Positions 27,760 through 36,675 are shown, numbered from the stretch's first letter. The stretch is 64,000 bases of DNA from Marinisporobacter balticus (GCF_004345705.1 NZ_SLWV01000018.1:9724-73723); one strand, 5' to 3'. A program made the numbers and translations. Notes: generated by a model from the sequence alone, not told the origin.

Positions 27760-28455
27760 ATGTCAAAATTTTATGGAATTGGTACAGGGCCTGGAGATAG
27801 TTCTTTGGTTACAATAAAAGCAGTCAACACGATTAAAAGCTTAGATATTCTTTTTACCCCTGAACCAAAGATGGGTGGAGAAAGTTTAGCTTTATCTATT
27901 GTAAAAGAGTATATTGAACCGAAAACTGAAATAAGACAAAGACATTTTCCAATGAATTTCAATACGAATGAAAAAAATGAAGCCTGGAATACAATTGCTT
28001 TAGAAATAGAAACTGAAGTAAAAAATGGAAAAAATGTAGGATTCGTTACCTTAGGCGATTCAATGATCTACAGTACTTATGTATATATTCTTGAACTTTT
28101 GAGAGGAAAAATCGAAATAGAAACAATCCCTGGAATCAGTTCTTTTTCAAACATTGCTTCAAGCCAAAACTTTCCTCTTGTCATGGATCGAGAAGCTTTA
28201 GTTGTACTCCCATGTACAGCCAGTGAAGAAAAAATTAATTTTACACTAAAGAACTATAATTCTATTGTATTAATGAAAGTATATAAAAATTTCAAAGAAA
28301 TCATCCAAAAATTAAAAGATTATGATTTAATAAAACATGCAATCCTTGTAAGTAACTCTTCTAGAAATCAAGAAATTGTATATAGAGATTTAGAGAATAT
28401 AAGTAAAAACCAAATATCTTATTTTTCAACGATATTAATTAATAAAGAACTATAA
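27760..28455 (+). CDS. cbiL: cobalt-factor II / precorrin-2 C20-methyltransferase
   Basis: A 231-residue tetrapyrrole methylase: FYGIGTGPGDSSLVTIKAV at the N-terminus, VGFVTLGDSMIYSTY, and ETIPGISSFSNIAS. These match CbiL/CobI, which methylates C20 of the corrin precursor with SAM in the cytosol. The ATG at 27760 lies 8 nt after AGGGG; the ATG at 27754 is too close. Orphan in this window: no other cbi/cob synthesis gene is nearby apart from the CbiK-like lipoprotein across the divergent promoter. It ends at a strong shared terminator. Confidence 0.9.
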   Translation: MSKFYGIGTGPGDSSLVTIKAVNTIKSLDILFTPEPKMGGESLALSIVKEYIEPKTEIRQRHFPMNFNTNEKNEAWNTIALEIETEVKNGKNVGFVTLGDSMIYSTYVYILELLRGKIEIETIPGISSFSNIASSQNFPLVMDREALVVLPCTASEEKINFTLKNYNSIVLMKVYKNFKEIIQKLKDYDLIKHAILVSNSSRNQEIVYRDLENISKNQISYFSTILINKEL

Positions 28456-28491
28456 AAAAGCATGGGATAAGTATTTTATCCCATGCTTTTT
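28455..28491. terminator. bidirectional terminator between cbiL and fabI
   Basis: GCATGGGATAA and TTATCCCATGC form an 11-bp stem with 5-nt loop, flanked by A-run on the left and T-run on the right. It ends cbiL rightward and fabI leftward, and reaches the last codon of fabI. Confidence 0.9.
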
Positions 28492-29266
28492 AATAACCTA
28501 ATATATTATAGCCACCATCTACATGAATCACTTCACCTGTAATGCCACTACTTAAACCACTACATAAAAACACAGCCGTGTTTGCTACCTCCTCAGTCTC
28601 TACTAATCTACCCATAGGAACTTTCTCTTCAAACTGCTTCAAAAGGCTCCCAAAGTTTTTTATGCCTTTTGCTGCGAGTGTTTTAATAGGCCCTGCTGAA
28701 ATCGCATTCACCCTTATATTTTCTTTCCCTAAATCTGTTGCTAAATATTTTACACTGGCTTCTAATGCTGCTTTGGCTACGCCCATTACATTATAATTCT
28801 TTATAACACGCTCTCCTCCTAAATAGGTTAAAGTTACAATACTTCCCCCTTCATTCATAAGAGGCTTTGCATATTTTGTAACAGCTACTAAAGAATATGC
28901 ACTAATATCTTGTGCCATGGCATAACCTTCTCTAGAGGTATTTAGATATAATCCTTCTAACTCTTCCTTCTTTGCATGGGCAATACTATGTACAACACCA
29001 TCTAATTTCCCAAATTCATCTTTTAATATATTAAAAGAATTTTCTATTTCTTCATCCTTTGTCACATCACATGGAATTAAAAGTGCGCTATTCATATCTT
29101 CTTCTGCCATTAGTTTTTCAATGCTTTTTTTTGTTTTTTCTCCTAGGTATGTAAAGGCTAGTTTTGCCCTTGCTTGATGAAAAGATTTAGCAATTGCCCA
29201 AGCAATACTCCACTTATTTGCTACACCCATAATTAAAATATTTTTGTCTTTTAATAATGTATTCAT
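28490..29266 (-). CDS. fabI: enoyl-[acyl-carrier-protein] reductase I
   Basis: A 258-residue short-chain dehydrogenase that reduces enoyl-ACP with NADH in fatty-acid synthesis. The FabI start ILIMGVANKWSIAWAIAKS replaces the usual TGxxxGxG. Catalytic Tyr-x6-Lys is in NYNVMGVAKAAL, and the end ITGEVIHVDGGYNILG is typical. It follows pbpA by 18 bp, so it appears to be the last gene of the FHA-rodA-pbpA transcript, away from other fab genes. It is a triclosan-target type enzyme. Confidence 0.95.
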   Translation of the reverse strand: MNTLLKDKNILIMGVANKWSIAWAIAKSFHQARAKLAFTYLGEKTKKSIEKLMAEEDMNSALLIPCDVTKDEEIENSFNILKDEFGKLDGVVHSIAHAKKEELEGLYLNTSREGYAMAQDISAYSLVAVTKYAKPLMNEGGSIVTLTYLGGERVIKNYNVMGVAKAALEASVKYLATDLGKENIRVNAISAGPIKTLAAKGIKNFGSLLKQFEEKVPMGRLVETEEVANTAVFLCSGLSSGITGEVIHVDGGYNILGY

Positions 29267-29284
29267 GATATCCTCCCTTATAAA

Positions 29285-30688
29285 TTACTTTAATATATTT
29301 AATGCAGCTGCCATGATGTCTCTTGCAATAGGTGCTGCACTTTTACCACCAGTTGAACCTTCGTTTTCTAACACCACAGCGATTGCCACTTTGGGATCAT
29401 CTGCTGGTGCAAATCCAATAAACCATGCATGTTCTTTTTCTGTATCATTTTCTGCTGTTCCTGTTTTACCAGCCACCTTCACATTTTTGATCCTTGCATT
29501 TTTTCCTGTACCTAATTTTACAACATCAATCATCATTTCCTTTATTGCCTCTGCAATATTTTTACTACTTACTGTTGATAAAGTTTGTGGTAAGTTTGTA
29601 TGAATCGTTCTTCCTTTAGGATTAATCACCTCCTTCACCAAAAATGGTTTCATCATTTTCCCATCATTGGCAATAGCAGATGCCACCATCGCCATATTGA
29701 GGGGGGTAACCAGTATCTTCCCCTGCCCAATAGCAGTAGCTGCTAGTTCTGGTCTAGACATATTTCTTTTATGTGGAAATACAGAATTTTTTGTCAATAA
29801 CTCAAATGGAATAATTTTATTAAGCATATATTTTTCTGCTGTATTTTTTAATTTGTCTTCCCCTAGGTCAAGCCCAATCTGACCAAAGGCCACATTACAA
29901 GAAACAATCAAGGCTTTTTTTAAGTCCACTTTTCCGTGGGCAGTTCCTTTATAATCTTTTAGTACATATCCATTAATATTTATAGACCCTTCACATTGAA
30001 AAGTTTTCTCTATATATTCATTTTCTAAAGCACTTGTCGCAGTTATAATTTTAAATATAGAACCTGGGGTATAAAGTCCCATAGTTGCTCGGTTTAAAAG
30101 GGGACTATTTTTGTCTTCTGTGATTTCTGCCCACTTGTCTTTCATCGTAGAAGGATCAAAATCAGGCTTACTTACCATCGCATAGATTTCACCATTTTTA
30201 GGATTCATCAGTACAATGGCTCCTTTTTTTCCTTTTAAACGTTTTTGTGTATAACTTTGCAGATCATGGTCAATCGCCAAAATTAAATTATTTCCTTCTT
30301 CCTTAGGTCCTGTAATCTTCTCTGTAATCTCTCGTATTGGGTTTTCATTGTTATTTAATAATTCCTTATTATAAGAAGATTCTAATCCTGCTTTTCCATA
30401 CTCTTTAAAACTATATCCTATAATATGACTATACAACTTGTCAAACTTGTATGTACGAATTTGTTTATTATCTATTTTTCTACTACTTGCTAAGGTTTTT
30501 CCATTTCTATCCGCAATAATCCCGCGAAGTACATATTCCTCATTTACCCATTGCCTTTTATTGTAGTTGTTATTTACAACCTGTTCGGCCTGAAAAATTT
30601 CAAAGTAACTTAAGTATACCACTAAACTTATAAACAAAGTACTATATACAATAAGCACTTTAATCATGCGTCTAGAGAATTTATCCAT
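29285..30688 (-). CDS. class B penicillin-binding protein (PbpA-type transpeptidase)
   Basis: A 467-residue D,D-transpeptidase. One N-terminal membrane helix (about 8-28), a short dimerisation region, then the transpeptidase domain with SxxK at Ser210 (TPGSIFK), SxN at Ser263 (VSCN) and KTG at 408 (AGKTGTAE). It is shorter than FtsI/SpoVD (about 600-700) and lacks PASTA domains. It overlaps the upstream SEDS gene by 8 bp, so the pair likely forms a SEDS-PBP peptidoglycan synthase for elongation or sporulation. Downstream is fabI. Confidence 0.93.
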   Translation of the reverse strand: MDKFSRRMIKVLIVYSTLFISLVVYLSYFEIFQAEQVVNNNYNKRQWVNEEYVLRGIIADRNGKTLASSRKIDNKQIRTYKFDKLYSHIIGYSFKEYGKAGLESSYNKELLNNNENPIREITEKITGPKEEGNNLILAIDHDLQSYTQKRLKGKKGAIVLMNPKNGEIYAMVSKPDFDPSTMKDKWAEITEDKNSPLLNRATMGLYTPGSIFKIITATSALENEYIEKTFQCEGSININGYVLKDYKGTAHGKVDLKKALIVSCNVAFGQIGLDLGEDKLKNTAEKYMLNKIIPFELLTKNSVFPHKRNMSRPELAATAIGQGKILVTPLNMAMVASAIANDGKMMKPFLVKEVINPKGRTIHTNLPQTLSTVSSKNIAEAIKEMMIDVVKLGTGKNARIKNVKVAGKTGTAENDTEKEHAWFIGFAPADDPKVAIAVVLENEGSTGGKSAAPIARDIMAAALNILK

Positions 30689-31913
30689 TTTCCTCCTCCT
30701 GTTCCAAATAGATATCCTCAGAAGCTACCTGTAGTATCCCTAGTGCTGCAAAGCTTGATACCAGCGAACTTCCTCCATAACTAACAAATGGCAATGTTAC
30801 CCCTGTTAATGGAATCATCTTTATTACTCCCGCAATAATAATAAATGCTTGAAAGCCTAGCATAGCAGTCATTCCTATGGCAACAATTTTGAAAAATTGA
30901 TGTTGCTGATTCAAAGCAATCTTAAAACCCCTATATAGAAAAATGAGAAATAATAGAATCACACCAATACCACCGAATATACCCATTTCTTCACAAATTG
31001 CTGAAAATATAAAATCTGTATGTACTTCAGGGATAAATTCTGGATGTCCAAGTCCAATCCCTGTACCAAAAAAACCGCCTGAACCAATTGCAAATAAGGA
31101 TTGGGTAATTTGATATCCCTTGTTGTCAATATAACGCCAAGGATCAATCCATGTAATCACTCTCACACGCACATGGTTGACTAAAAAATAGCTCAAGACC
31201 CCTATAATTACAGCTCCTCCTAGATTATAATAGATTAATTTTCTTTCTTCTTCAAAAACATAGAGTATGGTTATAAAAACAAAATAAAAGATCATCGCAG
31301 TTCCTAAATCTCTTTGAATAAATAAAAATCCTATATAACCATATACAACTCCTAAAAATATATACGGATGATTCATTTTTTCTCTATCAACATAGTATGA
31401 AGCTAAAAAAAATACAAACAGTATTTTTATTATTTCTGCAGGTTGAAAACTAAGTCCTCCTATTTTTATCCAATTTATAGCACCTTTTATCCTTACCCCA
31501 AAAATTAAAGTTGACAAAAACAAAGCCATAGATAATACGACATATACTTTTGTCCACTTTTCTAATCCTCTTATATTTTTCGTCACCGTATAAAATAAAA
31601 AAAAAGTTATAATCCCTATACCAAACCAAGTAATCTGCCGAAAACCATAGCTCGGGTTAATTCTATAAATCATAATGATTCCTATGCTTACAAGCATGGT
31701 CATAATTAAAAATATATAATGATCTCCTGATGACGTCTTAAGTAGCATAAAGTTAGATATATAGATAATAAAAGTGAGCAGTATTCCAGAAGTCAATATA
31801 AATTTATCAAAACCATCTTTGTAAAAATAAAGAAGCAGCAGTGCCATAACATTTACTAAAAAAATTAGATTCTGCGGCATTTTATAGCTCAAAACTTTCT
31901 TAATCATAAGCAC
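30681..31913 (-). CDS. SEDS-family peptidoglycan polymerase (FtsW/RodA/SpoVE)
   Basis: A 410-residue membrane protein with about ten helices. Typical SEDS blocks are seen: FQPAEIIKILFVFFLASYY, DLGTAMIFYFVF (with the catalytic-type Asp), GSGGFFGTGIGLG, DFIFSAICEEMG, and the end GVTLPFVSYGGSSLVSSFAALGIL. It polymerises lipid II glycan strands. Overlaps the FHA gene (10 bp) and pbpA (8 bp), so all three are translated together. Which of the cellular SEDS roles it has is not fixed by sequence. Confidence 0.93.
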   Translation of the reverse strand: MLMIKKVLSYKMPQNLIFLVNVMALLLLYFYKDGFDKFILTSGILLTFIIYISNFMLLKTSSGDHYIFLIMTMLVSIGIIMIYRINPSYGFRQITWFGIGIITFFLFYTVTKNIRGLEKWTKVYVVLSMALFLSTLIFGVRIKGAINWIKIGGLSFQPAEIIKILFVFFLASYYVDREKMNHPYIFLGVVYGYIGFLFIQRDLGTAMIFYFVFITILYVFEEERKLIYYNLGGAVIIGVLSYFLVNHVRVRVITWIDPWRYIDNKGYQITQSLFAIGSGGFFGTGIGLGHPEFIPEVHTDFIFSAICEEMGIFGGIGVILLFLIFLYRGFKIALNQQHQFFKIVAIGMTAMLGFQAFIIIAGVIKMIPLTGVTLPFVSYGGSSLVSSFAALGILQVASEDIYLEQEEENG

Positions 31914-32341
31914 ACCTCATTACTTACATATAAAAATTCCACTTGACCAAATTTGATACGATCTCCATTTTTTAATTTAAAAACATCTACGATTCTATCG
32001 CCATTTAGATACGTACCATTTGCACTATCTAAATCTTCAATAAAAACTTCTCCCTCATCTAACGTAATCTGTACATGCTGATTGGATATATAAGGGTCAT
32101 TGATTGCTACATTATTTTCCTTTTTTCTTCCAATCGTAATCGTATCTTCTAATGTATAAACTTCCTTAATCTTAAACGGCAAGCTATCCTTTCGATTAAT
32201 TAATTTTAAATATGGATAATGATTCATGACATTACTCATGCTCTTAATATCTAAATAAATCAATCGTATAATCCCCAAAATAAATAAATAGATAATAAGT
32301 ATGAATAAATATCGAAATATCAAAGATAATAGATTAAACAT
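31904..32341 (-). CDS. membrane-anchored FHA-domain protein
   Basis: 145 residues: one N-terminal membrane helix (about 5-28) and a C-terminal FHA domain (about 65-140). The FHA core is intact (ITIGRKKENNVAINDPYISNQHVQI, with Arg and SxxH for phosphothreonine binding, then DLDSANGTYLNGDRI). It overlaps rodA. In Actinobacteria an FHA protein sits with rodA and pbpA and is recognised by PknB. No Ser/Thr kinase is present here, so an unlinked kinase would have to act. Confidence 0.9.
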   Translation of the reverse strand: MFNLLSLIFRYLFILIIYLFILGIIRLIYLDIKSMSNVMNHYPYLKLINRKDSLPFKIKEVYTLEDTITIGRKKENNVAINDPYISNQHVQITLDEGEVFIEDLDSANGTYLNGDRIVDVFKLKNGDRIKFGQVEFLYVSNEVCL

Positions 32342-32484
32342 TTATGCACCTGCCATATTCTCTACTTTTTTTATAATACCATTATACAAGATAATCCTAT
32401 AAAATAGCATCACTTTTCGATAAATTTCTATTTTTTAGTAATTTTACCCATATATATATAAATGCATACCCCTTATATTATTTC

Positions 32485-32534
32485 ATAAAACATAAGGGAC
32501 ACTACCTTTTCGTAGTATCCCTCATGTTTTATGA
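32485..32534 (-). terminator. terminator after pepF
   Basis: A long, nearly perfect hairpin: CATAAAACAT, AGGG and ACTAC on one arm, complementary on the other, with loop CTTTTC. It overlaps the pepF stop codon. U-residues are mainly within the stem. Confidence 0.75.
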
Positions 32535-34355
32535 AAGCATTTTTTCCATTTCATCTACCAACTTTTTAAAAACCTTTAGTGCATGATGTATAGGATCCGT
32601 TGTTGTCATATCTACACCTGCTCCTTTTAAAAGATTAATTGGATAATCTGATCCTCCTCCTTTTAAGAAATTTAGATATTTCTCTACTGCCACATCTCCT
32701 TCTTTTAAAATCTTTTGGGATAATGAAATCGCAGCAGAATATCCAGTAGCATATTTATATACATAAAATGCATTATAAAAATGAGGAATTCTTGCCCATT
32801 CCATTTTGATTTCATCATCAATCACGACATCTGGTCCATAATACAATTTATTCAAATCTACATATATTTCACTAAGATTCTCAGGTGTTAAAGCTTCTCC
32901 ATTTTCTAATTTTTCATGAATGATTTTTTCAAACTTCGCAAACATAGTTTGTCTATAGACAGTTCCTCTAAATTGTTCAAGATAATGGTTCATGAGATAC
33001 ATCTTTTTATTTTTGTCTTGGGTAGTTTTTAGTAAATGCTCCATAAGCAAGGCTTCATTTACCGTTGATGCAACTTCTGCAACAAATATTGTATATCCAC
33101 CATAAACATATGGCTGATATTTGTGAGAATAATAAGAATGCAAGGAATGCCCCATTTCATGGGCAAGGGTAAACATATCATGAGCAGTATCCTGATGATT
33201 TAACATTACATAAGGTGGACTTGAATAGGTTCCAAATGAATAAGCGCCACTGGTCTTTCCTTCATTTTCATATACATCAATCCATCCCTCATTAAATCCT
33301 TTTTCAAGTATTTCTATGTAATTTTTTCCTAGAGGTTTTAACCCTTCTTTCACTTGTTTTTTCGCTTCCTCATAAGGTATTTCTAGTTCTATTTCTTTTA
33401 CAATCGGTTTATATAAATCATACATGTGAAGTTCATCTACCCCTAGTGCTTTCTTGCGAAGTTTCATATATCGATACATGGCATCTAAATTTTCTTCTAC
33501 CGTTTCAATTAAGTTATCATAAACAGATAAAGGAATATCATCCCCGTCTAGTGATGCTTGGAGCGCTGATTCATATTTTCTTACCTTTGCATAAAAAACA
33601 TCTTTTTTGACACTATAATTTAAAGTAGATGCAATGGTATTTTTTTGTTTTTCATAAGCACTATATAGCGCTTTAAATGCATCTTGCCTTACCCTCCTAT
33701 CGCTACTTTCTAGAAATTTTATATATCTACCTTTCGTTACCTCGACCGCTTCATCATTTTCATCCATAATCGAAGGAAATTTTATATCCGCATTATTAAT
33801 CATGCCAAATACATTTTTAGGTGCTGCAGCCAATTCCCCCATTTGGGCTAGAATTTGCTCTTCTTCTTTCGATAGAATATGCTCTTTTTGTCGAAGCAAT
33901 TCTTCTAGATAGAAAGTATATAATCTTAAATTTTCATTTTCTTTTAAAAATCGTCTAATTTTTTGTTCTGAAATACTTATGATTTCTGGTACCATAAAGG
34001 ATAAGTTACTTTGTACTTCTACCGCCAATCCTTGTGCTTTATCACTCATAGCCTGATATTTGGTTACCGTATTATCTTCATCTTTGCGCATTCTTGCATA
34101 TACATATACATTCTCTATCTTTTGGGAAATTTCATCATTCAAATGGAGTGCACCAAATAAATTTTCTGCACAATCCCCTAATTTACCAACGTATTTTAGC
34201 ATTTCCTCTACACTTTTTCTTACATCCACTATATCATTTTCCCAAAGTTCATCACTTTCATACATCTTCTCTAGCTTCCATTTAAAATTTTCAGGTATAT
34301 CTTTTCTTTTTAGAATTTGTTTTTGTTTTTCCATATTATTTTGTGGTAAAACCAC
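32529..34355 (-). CDS. pepF: oligoendopeptidase F
   Basis: A 608-residue cytosolic M3B zinc metallopeptidase that cleaves peptides of roughly 7-17 residues. The zinc site HEMGHSLHSYY is near 388-398, followed by the third ligand Glu region in EVASTVNEALLMEHLL. The N-terminal helical M3 domain is complete and length is normal. The GTG start at 34355 lies after GAGAGGAGG. It stands alone between the FHA operon and the divergent DRTGG gene. Confidence 0.95.
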   Translation of the reverse strand: MVLPQNNMEKQKQILKRKDIPENFKWKLEKMYESDELWENDIVDVRKSVEEMLKYVGKLGDCAENLFGALHLNDEISQKIENVYVYARMRKDEDNTVTKYQAMSDKAQGLAVEVQSNLSFMVPEIISISEQKIRRFLKENENLRLYTFYLEELLRQKEHILSKEEEQILAQMGELAAAPKNVFGMINNADIKFPSIMDENDEAVEVTKGRYIKFLESSDRRVRQDAFKALYSAYEKQKNTIASTLNYSVKKDVFYAKVRKYESALQASLDGDDIPLSVYDNLIETVEENLDAMYRYMKLRKKALGVDELHMYDLYKPIVKEIELEIPYEEAKKQVKEGLKPLGKNYIEILEKGFNEGWIDVYENEGKTSGAYSFGTYSSPPYVMLNHQDTAHDMFTLAHEMGHSLHSYYSHKYQPYVYGGYTIFVAEVASTVNEALLMEHLLKTTQDKNKKMYLMNHYLEQFRGTVYRQTMFAKFEKIIHEKLENGEALTPENLSEIYVDLNKLYYGPDVVIDDEIKMEWARIPHFYNAFYVYKYATGYSAAISLSQKILKEGDVAVEKYLNFLKGGGSDYPINLLKGAGVDMTTTDPIHHALKVFKKLVDEMEKMLS

Positions 34356-34496
34356 ATCCTCCTCTCATATTTAGCATTTCATATCTATCTTAAATCTTTT
34401 GATTCTTTATTAAATATTATACCCATATTATCATATTTTTCCAACCACCACCTGTCTACCATATTATTGTTAAATAATAAACTTTTCCCAAACTGT

Positions 34497-34524
34497 TTTA
34501 CATATCCTAAACCTATAGTATAAT
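34497..34524 (+). promoter_or_regulatory. sigma-A promoter for the DRTGG-hydrogenase-like pair
   Basis: TTTACA (34497-34502), 16-bp spacer, TATAAT (34519-34524). It is 22 bp before the TTG start codon, whose GGAGGTG is at 34534-34540. Confidence 0.7.
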
Positions 34525-34545
34525 GTTTTTATTGGAGGTGTTTAT

Positions 34546-34884
34546 TTGAAATTATCAGAAATCATAGCTATTCTTTCTGCAAAATCCTATACAAACAATG
34601 TAGATTTGAATCTTTCTATCGCGTCCTGCAGAGCCTCTGATTTATTAAGTGATGTTTTAAGAAATCCTATAGATAATTCTATTTTACTTACAGGATTAAT
34701 CAATACGCAAGTCATACGAACAGCAGAAATAATGGATATTCTAGTTATTGTTTTTGTTCGAAATAAAAAACCTTCCAAGGAGATAATGCAACTTGCATTA
34801 AATAATGATATCATCTTACTGGGTACTGAGTACAAACTGTACGAATGCTGTGGCTTGTTATATAGTCATGGTCTACGTAGTTAG
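34546..34884 (+). CDS. DRTGG-domain protein
   Basis: A 112-residue protein of the DRTGG fold found next to HPr kinase and in [FeFe]-hydrogenase operons. It shows the sequence pattern ASDLLSDVLRNPIDNSILLTGLIN, and the later NNDIILLGTEYKLYECCGLLY. TTG start with GGAGGTG spaced correctly. It is 11 bp ahead of the hydrogenase-like gene, a gene pair commonly seen in Clostridia and Thermotogae. The biochemical role is not known; a sensory or regulatory partner is the usual guess. Confidence 0.8.
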   Translation: MKLSEIIAILSAKSYTNNVDLNLSIASCRASDLLSDVLRNPIDNSILLTGLINTQVIRTAEIMDILVIVFVRNKKPSKEIMQLALNNDIILLGTEYKLYECCGLLYSHGLRS

Positions 34885-34895
34885 GAGTGATTGAT

Positions 34896-36188
34896 ATGGA
34901 TGAACATTTCCACTCTGTTATATTAGAAGAAGATAAATGTATTGGTTGTACAAATTGTATTAAACGATGTCCTACAGAAGCAATCCGAGTAAAAAATGGA
35001 AAAGCAAGAATCATAAAGGAAAGGTGTATTGACTGTGGTGAATGTATTCGTATATGTCCACAACATGCAAAAAACAGTATCACCAATCCTATAGAAAAAA
35101 TAAATGATTTTAAATATAAGGTTGCCCTTCCTGCACCTACTTTGTTAGGTCAATTTAATGAGGATACGGATCCTAGAAAAATTTTATCTGCATTAAAATC
35201 CCTTGGATTTGATGATGTATTTGAAGTATCTAGAGGTGCTGATATTGTATCACATTATACGAAAGAATTATTAAAAACAGCCTCTAAATTTCCACTAATT
35301 TCATCAGCATGTCCTGCTGTTGTACGGCTCATACAAGTTAGATTTCCTAGCTTAATTGATCACATTATCCCAATTGAATCTCCTATGGAGGTAGCAGCTA
35401 TGCTTGCAAGACAAAAATCCGCTCAAAAAACTGGTTTATCTCCAGAAGAAATTGGCATATTCTTTATTAGTCCCTGTCCTGCAAAAATAAGTAGTGTGAA
35501 AAATCCACTAGGAAATACGTATTCAGATGTAGATGGTGTAATTTCTATTAAGTCCGTATATCCATGTATTCAAAAAAATCTTAAAAAAAATCTACAAAGT
35601 GAAGAAACTGAATTTTATAACTCTGGTAAGGCGATCGGTTGGGCAAGATCTGGTGGTGAAACTTATTCTCTCAATATAAAAGATTATCTATGTGTTGATG
35701 GCATAGAAAACGTCATCAAAATATTAGATGAAATTGAAAATGGTAAATTAAATGATATTAAGTTTGTAGAATGTTTAGCCTGTATTAATGGCTGTGTGGG
35801 GGGTTGCTTAACAGTTGAGAATGGGTTTGTAGCAAGAAATAGAATTAGAAAACTTTCCCAAAAATACATGCAAAACAAAGAAATTCAATTAAATAGAACC
35901 ATTCAAGATTTCTTGTTAAAAGAAAAAATTCTTCCTAAAAATGTTCGAAAATTAGATGATAATATTATGGAAGCAATGAAGAAAATGGAAAAAATAGATT
36001 ATATTTATGATCTGTTACCTGATTTAGATTGTGGCGCATGTGGTTCTCCTTCCTGTAGAGCTCTTGCTGAAGACATTGTTTTAGGCTACTCTGATTTAGA
36101 TGATTGTATGATTCTATTTAGAGATAAAGTCAATGCGTTACTTTTAAAAAATAATAATGATTCAAAAACAAAAGAGAATGAGGTGTAA
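34896..36188 (+). CDS. [FeFe]-hydrogenase-like protein with variant H-cluster motif
   Basis: About 430 residues. Two N-terminal 4Fe-4S motifs (CIGCTNCIKRCP and CIDCGECIRICP), the hydrogenase H-domain, and a C-terminal 4Fe-4S motif (CGACGSPSCRAL plus a later Cys). H-cluster Cys ligands are kept: Cys139 (SSACPAV), Cys194 (SPCPAK), Cys296 and Cys300 (CLACINGCVGG). The proton-transfer Cys of active hydrogenases (TSCCP) is Ala138 here, and the Met positions of motifs L2 and L3 are Ser and Leu. Known sensory-type HydS proteins share such changes but carry a C-terminal PAS domain, absent here. ATG at 34896 follows AGGAG by 8 nt. Confidence 0.88.
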   Translation: MDEHFHSVILEEDKCIGCTNCIKRCPTEAIRVKNGKARIIKERCIDCGECIRICPQHAKNSITNPIEKINDFKYKVALPAPTLLGQFNEDTDPRKILSALKSLGFDDVFEVSRGADIVSHYTKELLKTASKFPLISSACPAVVRLIQVRFPSLIDHIIPIESPMEVAAMLARQKSAQKTGLSPEEIGIFFISPCPAKISSVKNPLGNTYSDVDGVISIKSVYPCIQKNLKKNLQSEETEFYNSGKAIGWARSGGETYSLNIKDYLCVDGIENVIKILDEIENGKLNDIKFVECLACINGCVGGCLTVENGFVARNRIRKLSQKYMQNKEIQLNRTIQDFLLKEKILPKNVRKLDDNIMEAMKKMEKIDYIYDLLPDLDCGACGSPSCRALAEDIVLGYSDLDDCMILFRDKVNALLLKNNNDSKTKENEV

Positions 36189-36234
36189 TTTTAAAAATTT
36201 CACCTCATTATGCATTTAATAAATCTTTTTCTAG

Positions 36235-36450
36235 TTTATTTCAATTTTTATTATTTTCATCATCCTCTTAAATTTTGGAATTATAAATAAAAGCCTCATA
36301 TTTTTCCATCTATTACCTGCTAATTTTTTAAATAAATCCTTTAATTGTTTAATGCTAAAATCTTTGAAATACTTTAGGATCTTCTCCTAAAACATAAATC
36401 TGTATCTTCTTATCCGTATCAAATGCTTTTATATTAAATGTACTTTAAAT
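36235..36450 (-). pseudogene. frame-broken coding remnant, family unknown
   Basis: Read leftward, one frame gives a protein-like stretch KAFDTDKKIQIYVLGEDPK ending at a TAG (36355-36357). The next frame continues SIKQLKDLFKKLAGNRWKNM and ends at a TAG near 36237. The two parts join with a single frame change. No start codon with a ribosome site is seen. It may be the degraded tail of a gene that began with the small ORF upstream. I do not recognise the family. Confidence 0.35.
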
Positions 36451-36468
36451 ACCTAGTTTTTACTAATT

Positions 36469-36621
36469 TTATACTATTTTGATGACTATGTAATCTTCTC
36501 CAAATGTTTTTTTCACTTTATAATAAAGTGATTTCCCTACATCATCTGTAAAAATCCCAACTTCTTTATTCATTTTTAAAAAATAATCATCCGTATCCTT
36601 AAAAATAATCTTCTTTTTCAT
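36469..36621 (-). CDS. small ORF (50 residues) behind a Fur-type box
   Basis: Translated by hand: it begins MKKKIIFKDTDDYFLKMNKE and ends EDYIVIKIV. The ATG at 36621 has GGGGGAG 5 nt upstream, a strong ribosome site. It is lysine-rich, without cysteines or a membrane segment. It is preceded by a near-consensus Fur box and promoter, so iron-controlled expression is likely. It could be a real small protein or the intact head of a decayed longer gene, because a remnant follows 19 bp downstream. Family not recognised. Confidence 0.55.
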   Translation of the reverse strand: MKKKIIFKDTDDYFLKMNKEVGIFTDDVGKSLYYKVKKTFGEDYIVIKIV

Positions 36622-36656
36622 ACTCTCCCCCATTAAAATTTATATTTTCCTCAATC

Positions 36657-36675
36657 GATAATGATAGTCATTATT
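36657..36675. promoter_or_regulatory. Fur-type box
   Basis: GATAATGATAGTCATTATT matches the 19-bp Fur consensus GATAATGATAATCATTATC at 17 positions. On the minus strand TATAAT (36678-36673) directly overlaps it, with ATGACA as possible -35 (36703-36698, 19-bp spacer). It lies 36 bp before the small ORF at 36621. Confidence 0.75.
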
